DNA of 64,000 nt, from positions 31,282,634-31,346,633 of the forward strand of contig CM076260.1 of NCBI GenBank assembly GCA_038380795.1. Direction: 5' to 3'. The stretch's first letter is position 1, and each line of letters opens with the position of its first letter. The notes under the pieces are model-generated. The model was not told where the DNA came from and did not search any database. It saw only the letters and a list, made by a program, of their open reading frames with translations. The stretch comes from Pyrocephalus nanus (Eukaryota > Chordata > Aves > Passeriformes > Tyrannidae). Shown in pieces: positions 34,064 to 45,171 of this stretch. A program made the translations under genes and the position numbers.

Positions 34064-37000
34064 CAGTCTAAGTTTAGCTGCTGAAGCAGTGAGTCTCACT
34101 AAATCATTCTTGCTGTCTCTCATTCCTTGCAGAGCTATTAGCAGCAAAATCAAGGTCTGAATTCAACACCACTTTGGCTGCACTAGAATTCTTGGTCTGA
34201 AATCTGTCTATAGGAAAAGAATGGCAATCAGAACACTGGGATTAGGATTATGTTTATATTACTTTACAGAAGCAGATTTGGTCTCAACTTCAAGAAAACA
34301 GCTAATTAAGGATGACATTTCCATATATTGGCTGAAACGGGTTTGAATGTCTGGGACATTAAACAGCCATTTCCTAACAGAAACCCACAGTAGGCAGAGT
34401 GGAAAAATCATTTCTGATAAATATTTCTGTAGTGATACTGCCATGGGACTACAAAAGTGGTAAGCAAAAGGGGTCAAATATCTCCAGATTTCATCTCCTG
34501 CTGCTGTCTAGGAAAAGAGGTAGCAACTCCAAGGTGGGAGAGTAAAGGGGAAATGGCAGCAGAAGGAAGGAGGATGATGTTACATCACTTATTTGTCTAG
34601 TCATTTTTAACTTGGTGCAGAGAATATATGCAGCTTGAAACTGAAAAGGAAATTTTGATTATCACATAAAAAATAATTAGGATTTGATGAGCTATTATAC
34701 TAAGCATCCATGTGCTCAACACTCCCACTCAACACCCAGAAATTGTTTGCTGGCTAGACAGGAGGGAAAGGTTGTCCCTTGTGCTTTCTGGGGACAAGTT
34801 CTCCCTCGTGGTAAGTTGCCATTGTCCCCCAGCTCTATTGACTCTGGTAACTATAATAACTTGACCCAAAGCTTCCTAACCAACATCAAGAAGAATCTCT
34901 TGTTTTTTCCACTAGCCTTATATACATTTACAAGCTAGCATTTCTCCTCTCATCAGTACCTGGGATTCCTGGGCTGGCAAAGGGGGAAGGTTGCAGTAGG
35001 ACTTATAGAGACAAGGAAAGATAAATGTGCAAGAACAGAATGTATACTGAGACTCAAATATCTCTTGTTGGGTCTGTGTGGATTCAGTGAGAATTTGAAA
35101 GCATCATGCTCAAAAGTAAATAATAATTAAAAAAATCATAAAGTTAATCAATCAGTTTGGCCAAGAAGTCTGCATTAACTGCTTCACCTTACACTGAAAG
35201 ACATTATCTAATTTGCAATTTTTTGTTTATTATCTTTCACATGAGAAATTATCCTTTATCATGTATATACATATCCTGCACCAGAAGACACCTAGACTTA
35301 CTGATTGAAGCACCATGGCATCCATGCGGCATTAGCCTTGCTAAACAAAATTTACATTTAATTTTATGTTTCTATATTCCATGAAGCCTATGTGCCTGTA
35401 GGGAGATTCAGTCCCTTTGTAGAGCCAAACATAGGTTTTTTCAATGTCTTATTTTATTGTTCAGTACCCTGAAACCCTTTGAAATAAATTGCTTCTGTTT
35501 TGGCATACTGGTCTTCTCCCTGGTGTCTATCTTTCTCTACCATCTCATTTACCAAAACCGAGAGAGGATCGATTTCTTCCAGTTCTCTCCCTGACAGTAT
35601 TTTGAAGTAGGAAAAGAATGAGTAGTTAATAAGAAAATTGTTCTTATTCCTGTAGAAGCATATGTACGTTGCCCAATGTGGTTATTGCAACCATTTAAAT
35701 TAAAGAAAGAGGCTCTCTAAAAATACCTTTGAACAGTACTTCATTCTTTATTTGCTGAACAAAACAAAATTGTTTCTGAGTCCCAGACCCAAAGAATTAA
35801 GTCCATATTATTTCTGTTTATAAATCATTAGTCATAACAATTTTCATCCAGTAAACCTTCTGATGTTAAGAGGCAGAAACAAGTACACATTAGTCTTCTC
35901 CAGTTACCACTGCTCTTGATTGGCTCAACAGCTGCTAACTACTAAATCCTCAATTTCATTGCAAAATTTGAAGTCCTTTATGGTGAAAAACTAGTACAGG
36001 ATCATAAATATATAATTTTTGAGTTTATGTTGAAATTCTGTGTCAGAATTATAATCTCTTCTTTTCTCAGGAGGTTTCCAACTTATCTTTCCTCTCTTCA
36101 CAGAATGCAAAATAAAACAGTGCTTTGTTAATCTTTAAAAGTGCAGAAATATTGATAGCAGAATTTTAAAATTTAAGCTTACTTTCCAGTTATATCCAAG
36201 ATTGTTCAGTAAATGATAATTCAGAGACATGACAAATTTGCAATTATATGGTAACACTTCCAGAAGGTTTATGATCCCATCGTAATTTCTACATAGTTTC
36301 TATGTCAACAGTGCATGATAGTTTGCTTTACTCCTTAAAGCTTTAAGTTCCTTGCTTTTTGTCTTGCTTGTTATGAGCTTTATTATTCTTCCTAGGGTAG
36401 CATTAAGAATGGTTGGGTCCTGGTCAGTTGAAAGAGCAGTTAAAATCATAACCCATATCAGCTGCAAAAATCCCCCTTCCCATCTGCTCTGCTTCCTGCT
36501 GCTGCTGTTTGCTCTCTTATAGGACAAGATAGGTATTCTTAGCTGAGAAGGCAGTGACACATGAGAATTTCACAGCCTTGAGAGATGGGAAGGGGAGATT
36601 ACTCCCTGACAGCTTCTCATCGCAGCCCTTACCATTTTTTTTCAATGCCACCATCATCATGCACCTTTACAAATAACTGTTACCCAAATAAGAGTGTGTC
36701 TGTCTGACTTTCTATTGCTGATTTGCATAATAAGTAAAAGCATCCACAAAACCTGTAGGGTACTTCCTGGACTATGAGCCATATACATTACTGTACTCAT
36801 TTCATACAGTAAAAATCAAATTGTACTAAGTAATTTTCATTCTAGAAATCTGAAAAACCCTATTAAATATAAGTAAAGGAGGACTGGAAATATGCAACTA
36901 TTCTTTCCCATGGTTATAGGTAGCATAGCTCCTACACACAGGCTGTGTCCAAGGCAGGGAGTATTACCAACAAGTGAGGGGAATGGTCTGGGAGTCAGAA

Positions 37001-37121
37001 TACTGGTTTTCAAGTTTCTGTGGCCAAGACATTTCTGGATGTCTGTTTTTAATGTAAGTATAATATTAATTATCTTTTCTACCTCCTTTACAAACCTTAG
37101 TTAATCTGTATAGAACCGCAA
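34064..37121. other. Unclassified AT-rich stretch
   Basis: I see no gene or repeat family. The 86-codon minus-strand frame at 36300-36560 and others like it have no motif. Confidence 0.55.
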
Positions 37122-37387
37122 AATCATAGAATGGTTTGAGATGGAAGAAACAGTAAAGATTATCTAGTACCAACCCTCCTTGCCATGGTCACGGACACCT
37201 TCCACTAGACCAGGTTACCCAAAGTCCCATCCAATCTGGCCTCGGACACTTCCAATGATGGGGCATCCACCACTTCTCTGGGCAACCTCTTCCAGTGCCT
37301 CACCACCCTTGCAGTAAGAAATTTCTTCCTAATGTCTGATCCCAATCTACTCTCCTTCGATTTGAAGCCATTCCTATCACTATGTGT
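37122..37387 (-). mobile_element. Old CR1 LINE 3' end
   Basis: On the minus strand: 'AGTGATAGGAATGGCTTC', then 'AGGAAGAAATTTCTTACTGC', 'GTGGTGAGGCACTGGAAGAG', 'GTTGCCCAGAGAAGTGGTGG', 'TAACCTGGTCTAGTGGAAGG' and the end 'CCATTCTATGATTTTG'. This is the 3' region of a CR1 in the same general group as the 31.4 kb copy. It holds mainly 3' UTR and the last coding codons, with no open frame. Its truncated 5' side is followed after a few bases by a 17-A run on the plus strand. Confidence 0.9.
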
Positions 37388-37398
37388 GTAACAAGTGT

Positions 37399-37415
37399 AA
37401 AAAAAAAAAAAAAAA
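37399..37415. repeat. Poly-A run of 17
   Basis: A plus-strand homopolymer followed by CAAAACA. It lies on the 5' side of the minus-strand CR1 at 37122-37387, so it is not that element's own tail. Confidence 0.95.
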
Positions 37416-39177
37416 CAAAACAGAAGTAGAATTCACTATACTCTATTATATTCTGTTAGTATTTTGTGGTCATGTTTTATTGCTACAATCATTTCTTCAT
37501 CTCTGATTCCATGTATGGTAGCTGAAAATGGCATATTTCTCACATAAGTCACTTCTGTCGCTCATGAGGTCTCTTGGATCTGTGTACTTAAATAGTTCAA
37601 ACAGGGAAAAACAGTAATATTTTGACATTTTGGTTTTTTGAATGTGCTTTGGTATTAACTAGTAGCAGAAAGCTTCCTGTGTTAGGCAATAAAGCTAAGC
37701 TTTTTTTTCCATAAGTGGAATGTCATGTATTATCAAGCTGAGTTCTCCCTGTTTCTAATAGTTTTCCCATGTGTTTATTTAAAGGGTCTTACTGAATCAC
37801 AGCTTGGATATTTTGATCCCAATTTATTTTGGGCCTTTTATTAGATTTGGTGAGCTGTAAATTTGTATCATTGTTAGTATTTATTAGTATGCTGCTCCAG
37901 TGGTATGTATGTGGAAGAGAATACATAAATATTTGAATTGTTTACATGACATTTACTGGAATAGTCATCACAATTTAGTTAATAGAGCAGCTACCTTATG
38001 ATATTTCACTTATTAAAACATGGACTAAATCTCTCAGAAGCAAAACTTTGACATTTGTTTTCATTACTTTGACATTTATTTTTATACTTGGTTTATGTTT
38101 TGAAATTTATCTCTGTAATTTAACATTCAGATGTCTTTTTCATAGATTAAGGAATAGCCGTATTAAAGTCCATATTCAGGTTACATTTTACACAACACAG
38201 TTAAAGATATAAAGATATAGCAGTTAAACTCTGTACACTTTAAGAAGGGTTTACTTTCCCGCCGTGCAAACCATGTTATAAAACAGGCTCAGGACTTATC
38301 TCCCAGACTTCAATGTTTTGTAATTTAGACCTTTTTTTCAAAATGATATTGGATCTGTGTGTTTTCTAATAAATCCTTAGAAATCTTCAACTCAAAACAG
38401 AAAAATTTTACTTTTGTTCATGCAGTTAAGAGTTACCCAGTAATAAAGTTTCAAATCACATTTAGGCCTTGTTGGCCAGTACAGTATCCCCCCAATTACA
38501 GAACCTATTTGGATGGGTTATTTCCTAGTTTGGAAACAGTGTGGACACACATTTTGGAGGCTGCTCCTTTGACTGCTTACATTTACATTTTGCATATAGT
38601 TTTATTGGAGCTTTGGATAAAAATGAAGAAAATCTTCACAAAAGGCACAAACAGTTACAGATCTGTGACAAAGCTTGTAGGGATCCTTGAAAAACCGCTG
38701 CATCTAAATGTTCTCTCAACCTTAATACAATTAAAAAAATTGGAAAGGAGAGAGAAATTAAAAGCCTACAAGTCTGACAGCTGTATTTACAGAGAACAGC
38801 ATAGACGTGCTGTAATTCCTCCCTACTTATAGGAATGATGTCTCAGCTGGACTCTATATTGGGAGTTTTCTTCAAATGTCAGCCCTCTTTTTCAGGTTAT
38901 TTGAAATCGTTTTTACTAGGATTCCTTTTCCTTTTGTTTCAGATACGAGTATTCAGTTCATCAGGAGAAATGTGAGTTAGGATCAAACTATTCATGAGGA
39001 CTAATCTCTTTCCCAGCTTCTTTATTCAAAAAGAGTAAGGAAGAGAAAAAGAGGCAGACAGACAGATTCTCCCTTGGAGAATGTCTCAAAAGAGGAGCTT
39101 AATTTAGACTCTGTGCTTAAAAATAGACATTGTGAATAAGCCTTGTTTACCCACACCTACTCCTTCTGAGTTTATAA
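37416..39177. other. Unclassified AT-rich stretch
   Basis: It contains a 157-codon frame (38359-38832, starting near a TTTTCTAATAAATCC context) with no recognisable domain and a Lys/Leu/Ile/Thr-rich composition expected from AT-rich DNA. I leave it uncalled. An imperfect 21-bp duplication of ACTTTGACATTT lies at 38045-38086. Confidence 0.5.
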
Positions 39178-39251
39178 CACTGGTGAACTTTAAGGTCCCT
39201 GTAGATGAACTTTAAAGGTCCCTTACAACATAAACCATTCAATAGTTCTAT
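39178..39251 (+). mobile_element. Short CR1 3' tail with internal duplication
   Basis: 'GATGAACTTTAAAGGTCCCT' followed by 'TACAACATAAACCATTCAAT' and 'AGTTCTA' matches the CR1 3' UTR end. A partial extra copy (GGTGAACTTTAAGGTCCCT) lies directly before it, so the first block is duplicated. Nothing further upstream is recognisable. Confidence 0.6.
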
Positions 39252-42200
39252 TAAAAAAATAAAAAAAGCCCCTCTCTAAATAAAGGGAACCAAATACTAA
39301 CCCAAAAGAGGCATATTCAACTGTGTACTTAATAGCAATATAAGCATGGATGTAGGAAATAAACATGCACAATGAAATTATTTCTCATAAAATGAGAATT
39401 TAGTTTTTACTGTGATTCCCCCTTTAAATAAATCAGGCCTGGTCATCCTTTGCATGATTCATCAGCTCTGAAACTTCAGTCAGATTGATATACAGTATTG
39501 GCTAGGGATACAGAAGTTTGCTGTAGTCCCCATGGATTAATGGAGCTAAATCCCTACCTTACTCTTTGTTCAGTTTACAGGAGTACATCTGCTTAGCGTT
39601 AAGTGACATTGATTGTTTTTGTATAGTAGTGACACTAATTAATCCAATATGTTTAGAAAGGAATTGAATTTTCCCACTGACATGAAAACCTAAGAAGTAT
39701 TTTTTTCAGTAGTTAAAGTCTTACAAAGAGATAACTTTTTGAAACTCAACAAATAAATCTACAAGAAGAACTTCTCACTGGATTAGTCAACTGCTTGTCA
39801 TTCAATAATCATGGTGAGAGCTTTTATTTTAGTAGCCTTAGCTTGTGAGAGGATTACATGTCTTCATTTTCCTTTCTTTCATTTTAATGAATGTGATGCA
39901 CTGCTAATTTGCCCATTAACAGTCATAACTGCTACATTGTAAAACCACTAACTGGTGACTGTAGGATAAAAAGAAGTCTTCAATCACTTCAATCACAATT
40001 ACCTCAACTTCTTGCTTTCATCCACTTTCTTTGACAGTTATACAAGTCAGGCTTGTACTCTATGAAGTCACTTCTCCATGCCAGTAGTCTAGTTAGTAGA
40101 AGCACAACTGGACAGATAATGCCCATTAGATACTAAAATTGAATATTCCCCATTGCCCTTGCACTTTGAGGATAAGTGTTTGACACTTCCCAGTGTCTTT
40201 AGGATGAGCCCTGTTTCAGGCTTGCTACATTGCCCGCTGTTTTACCAGGAGAACTACATAGCCATAAAGAAGCACCTTTGCTCAGTGACTGGGCTCTTGA
40301 GACCTCTCTGGACACTTGAACAGTCTGTACATGTACAGTGCAGTGACAGCTCCCACTTGACATCTCATCTGAACATCAGTAATGGTTTTCCAAGGAACCA
40401 AAACACATAGGCTGCACTGCAGGAGCAACCTACAGCTGGGAATTGGGGTGCAGGAGTTGGCAGCAGGCTCATCATAGGGCTATCTGCTGCTGAACCTGAC
40501 AAGTGGAGCTTCCTGGCACCATGTCCAAAGGGAAAGACCTGCTCTGCCATCATCAGCCATTTATTGTACAAACTTAGGTTCAGCACTTCTGCCCAGTGTA
40601 GGACATTGTTTAACTGGGAGGGAATGGGAAGAACCAAAAGCAGAACATCTTTTAAGAACTGATTAGTCCATCCTTTTTTTGAAAGGCGTGCAGAGAGGAG
40701 GAATGTTGGGCTATCAGTTTATCATCCAGAAAAGAACTTGACTGGGGTCAAGCCATGTAAGGGGCAGAAAGGACCAATTTTACTATCTAAGCATTACTAC
40801 AGTTAACTAAAATGATTGATTAGGTTGTTTGGGTTTTAGGATAGACTCCTATTGGCTTGAGCTCAGTTGTTTCACCCATTTCCTGTGAATAAGTAAGATG
40901 TGCTCTTCCTTAAGCATCCAAACTATGCAATTTGCTATTCTAGAGGGCTGTGTGCTGATCTAAGCTGCATATTTCATGGGTTTGATGTCTAGCATCTGAT
41001 TCTCCTCCCTTGTTAACAATGCTTGGTCCCTAGTTACAGAAGCAAACTTCAGGAAACACACAGCATGGGACAATATGTTTGGATTCAGATTTACTTGCCA
41101 ACCAGCCGAAACAGAATTAGGAGCTGATGATGAAGGTCACTGCGTGGCTAAAATGCAAATGAATTTATGCCAGAATAGTTCTCATGAAGATCAAGTTTAT
41201 TATGAATCCAGATTTGATAGTTATATCAATGTTGGTCACCCCTTTTATTCTGCAGCAGGCAGAATATAGAAAAAACTAGGCTAGAAATACAAGGGCTTCT
41301 AGCATATGTCACTCCTCTCTGTTGTGGATTTCTCCTAATTTTCTACTTCAGTTTTCTTCTAGTACACTCAGCACCACTCACTGACTAGGGGCTGGGACAT
41401 AAGGGTGCAATAATTTTAACCCGATATTCTTGTTGCAGAGAAAATGTAGTCCATGAGGATTTTCTTGTGCTGTTATAGCTCAGATCCTGATGCACTAAGG
41501 TGAGGTTTTAACTTTGCTAAAGTGGTCATCACAAAGAGGTGTTTCAGGAGAGAAATTAGCTTCAGAGGTGTTTGATGGAAGCCATGACAGGCAATGATCA
41601 GCTAACAGTAGGGAACATAAGTTGGAACTGAGTCTTGCAACAGGGTAGTGCAGTCACTGTCAATAGAGCTTTATGGAGTTCTTGCAAAACACAACAGGGA
41701 CAAAGGGCCAGAGGGTAGGAAAAAAAAAAAAAGGTGAACTACATAAGAAAACAATTGGCCAAACCCAGTGTAGACATATATGTTATCAGGGAATAAAATA
41801 TTAAAAACAATATCTGTGTGTTTTCCTCTTTTTCAAGAAGAATTCATAAAACATAAAAAAGCGCTATTTTATACAATGTTTCACAGAGAGGCTGTGTTTG
41901 GGTCAGCCCCTTTTCTCTTGCACGCAGTTGTCTGATAATCATCTGTTACAAATGCTCCACGGCATATGGTATTCCCAAAAATGTTGTTTCAGATCCAATG
42001 AAGAAAACCACTTGCTGTTCTTGAAATGCCATTCCAGACAAAGCAACTCCAACTCAGTAGTTCATAAAGCATCAAAGGCTGCTTATTTGCAAATAATAAC
42101 TGGGAGTTAGTATTTCCTTGCCTGCAATTCTTGTGCAAGTTGGTCTAATATTATCCTGGTTTGCAAAAGGACTGCACTGAAAAGAATCTGATGGCAATGT

Positions 42201-42898
42201 GGCTTCCTTTACTAGGAATGTGAGTGGATCCCAGGACTAACGTTGGAACTAGTAATTTTAGTGCTTTAATTCCTGTTCTGATACCTCTGGAATTCTTCAG
42301 TAATCATATACTTTTTTGTCTGGAGGGACAATGGGTGCCCATTTTAATTTTGCATTTCAAATGGGAGATGTCTGCTTTTTTTTGTCATATGCAGAAAATT
42401 GCACAGATTCCGCTGTATTTAGAGAAAGGACTGTAACATCTGTTTGTATTGTGAAGTCTGGTTACTACCAAATGCTGAGCTAAGCTCTACATTTTCCCCA
42501 AGGCATTCCTTTCCAGTAATCACCCTCATCTTCACACAACTTATTTTTTCAGGAAAGGGAATCTTCCCTCTTGCTTTCTTCAGAAATCTAGTTTTGACAA
42601 CATTAGAGGCAGCTTGAAAGCTTGAACAAATTGTTCCATGTTTATCTTATCTTTAAGCAAACTTGTTTTTAAAACCACAACCCAGTCAAATCATTACCCT
42701 CCAGTGACTTGTATTCCCTTTGACTTCCCTTGAAGCAGCTATTTTTATATGAACTCACTACTGAGTCAGAAACACAAGCTCCTGTTTTGTTTAATGTATG
42801 TGATTTTTCAAAACAGTGTTTCACATTAGAAAATTATGCCTACTCCCCAAGCATAAAGGAAGGGAGGTGAGGTATTTTCAGAAGCCACCTAGAGCATC
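39252..42898. other. Unclassified stretch
   Basis: No gene or known repeat. A perfect 14-base palindrome (CTGTACATGTACAG) lies at 40325-40338, and a poly-A run near 41720-41732. Frames are 90 codons or shorter. Confidence 0.55.
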
Positions 42899-42942
42899 AG
42901 GATGCCAAGTTTCCATTAATTTTAATGGAAATTTGGCACCCT
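42899..42942. repeat. Long near-perfect hairpin
   Basis: TGCCAAGTTTCCATTAA (42903-42919) and TTAATGGAAATTTGGCA (42922-42938) pair over 17 positions with a single mismatch (G against T on the opposing arm, a wobble in RNA) and a 2-base loop. Beyond one mismatch the outer AGG (42899-42901) pairs with CCT (42940-42942). The arms are long for chance in a window of this size. The loop is too short for an ordinary microRNA precursor. The origin is unknown. Confidence 0.85.
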
Positions 42943-44291
42943 CACCGTTCAGGCATGTTTGAACATTTTCTCTTAACAATACACACTGCAGAAAACTTTT
43001 GGGAGTTTTTTTCCTAAACCACAATAATTTTTCCTAAACACAACAAAGTGTTTCTCACTTTATTGATGTCGCTTAGAAAGCAAAGAATATCTTTGTTCAG
43101 ACTGCAAAGATAAAATCACATAGAGGAGCATATTTACTGGAAATTATTGTGTTCAGAAGATTTTCAAAAAATATGGATGTTTCCTAGACACACTTTCCTT
43201 GCTTTGGAAGTGTCTCTAGTCTTAGAGCAGAAGACAGATGTCTAAAAGCACTCTAGGTTGCCATCACTGTCCTCTCATCCACGTTTTCACATGGTCTGTG
43301 AGCACTGTACTCCTCCCAATGGAAGGATTTGATCCAGTGCCTTCCCAGATCCCAAAACTGTATTGAGTATTTGACTTCTTTCACTGACAAATATTCTTCT
43401 CTGAGAAATTTTAAGTGATTGAAGTTAATATTGTTGCACTAAAAAATTTTGGTTTTGAAGAATCAAGTTTCTTTAGAGATATAAAATTGTCACAGTAATT
43501 CACACTGTTTCTTAGAAAGAGTGGGAATGTCCTGTATGGGTCAGAAATAAAGGAGGAAATAGTAATAAAATTTGTTCAGCCCACATATAGACACTGAGAT
43601 GCCCAGGTTAAACATGCATTTCAATGGGCTTATTCCTTTCTTGGTTCTTCTGCAGAGGAGTATTAATGCTCTGGGTGGAAAGGGGAGTGTGGAATGAGCC
43701 TTCTATCAACCAAAATGAACCTTTGTTCATGGCTGGATTTAAGGGCAGCTGCTCTTTTTTGGCTCTGTTTTAGCTAATGGTGTGTCATATATGTCAGATC
43801 ATGTAAAAGGCTTCAGTAAGAGCTAGGAGAGCTGCCAATAAAACCAAGGGAAATTTACAGCTTTTTCCAAAGTGATACTGTTGGACTGACCTACACAACT
43901 TGCAGCTCTCCTTTGTCTCTTGGTCTGATTTCAATATTGCACCTTGACGGACCAAATTTAGTGTTTCCTGTCACTGTGTTCACTCAGCTCAGTATATACT
44001 TAGGATGAAATGTGAACTGTGATTTTAATACCAAAAATGGCTCTTAGTTCTTTACCAGTGATCACACAACATATTGTTCTGCTGAGTCAGTGTACCTAGG
44101 GGAAACATCTCTTTCAAGATGATACATGTAAGATGGGAGCATTTTTATCTCACAGATTTAGGAGAGGAAAAGACTTCATCAGCCAGAAAACCCCAGGCAA
44201 GTTCAATGACAATTTAACAGAAGCATTGCCCCCCCTGGCCATTTGGCTATCAGTCTGCATTCAGTTAAAACTCTTGGCCAGCTGCCTGCAC
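42943..44291. other. Unclassified stretch
   Basis: I see no gene, RNA or repeat family over this 1.3 kb. Confidence 0.55.
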
Positions 44292-44406
44292 AAAAAAAAC
44301 CAAACCAAAACAAAAAACCAGAACCACAAACAAAACCAACAACAACAACAAAAAAAATACACACACACAAAACAAAACAAAAGAAAAAGAAACAAAGAAA
44401 ACCCAC
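44292..44406. repeat. A/C-rich low-complexity tract
   Basis: About 110 bases almost without T or G on the plus strand, made of AAAAC, AACC, CAACAACAA, (AC)n and AAAAG units. The lysine/asparagine-rich plus-strand frame and the Phe/Val-rich minus-strand frame that cross it are artefacts. Confidence 0.92.
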
Positions 44407-45171
44407 CTTTCCCTTCATTTGGTTTTTCACTGGGAAGGCTTTCATTCCACTGTATTCATTCTCACATTAACTGAATGAGTCCATGCTCCTGGGTCCTGCA
44501 AGATTCATGTGGTATCCTTCAGACTGATGAGCTGATGACATTGTATATCATGTCTGTTTGCCAACAAACTTTTAAGATTATAGACAGTAGGGATCAGGTT
44601 ACATTATTTAGTATAAAGCAAAGCAGAAAATTGAAACAAATTTCTGGCAGGCTGTAAGAGAATGAAGCACACTGGTTAAAAGGTGTGGAGATAGAAGTAA
44701 AGTGATGAGAAAATACAAATTAAGGTGGTTGCAAATAATCTCCTTGATAAAAATGATAGCAAACTTGCCTCCAACATGATCTTTCTCTCCTCTATCCATA
44801 CGAAAAGTCCATTGTTCTTTTACTCCAGAGTATAATTATCCTGGGGAAGTCTAAACTCATCAAATGAGAATGTTCCCTGGCTGCCAGGCGTGGGTGAGCA
44901 CTTCAGCAGTGCCTTGGATGGATACATGTCAGGAAGTGATGTGGGCGTAGAGCATCCACCCTGTCCATGCCAGCTTCTGCTAGAAAGAAGCAAAGGCTCA
45001 TAGCAAGAGGCCTGTGATGCACTTCTGTAAGTCTGCCAGGTGGGATAAGAAGGGACTGCTGGGCACACTGCAGAGCAGACCTGCCTTCCATGTGGACAGA
45101 GGCAGAGTATTACTCTCTCCGTTTGCTCCCAGTGTTCTGCCCAGAATTTGATTAAAAGTAAAGTAATACTT
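44407..45171. other. Unclassified stretch, GC-richer near the CR1
   Basis: From about 44870 to 45120 the sequence is richer in G and C than the surroundings and could be a decayed repeat or a further 5' part of the neighbouring CR1. I could not align it with CR1 or any LTR from memory. No gene recognised. Confidence 0.4.

Noticed and set aside
38359..38832. 157-codon plus-strand reading frame
   Set aside because: It has no recognisable domain and its Lys/Leu/Ile-rich composition follows the AT-rich DNA. No promoter or splice context stands out. Chance is sufficient.
40325..40338. 14-base perfect palindrome CTGTACATGTACAG
   Set aside because: Of this length it can occur by chance in 64 kb, and no context gives it meaning.
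42899..42942. MicroRNA precursor interpretation of the hairpin
   Set aside because: The 2-base loop and about 20-base arms do not suit normal processing, so I keep it only as an unexplained hairpin.
44133..44474. 113-codon frame rich in Lys, Gln and Asn
   Set aside because: It runs through the A/C-rich low-complexity tract, which has few stop codons in this frame. No conserved content outside it.
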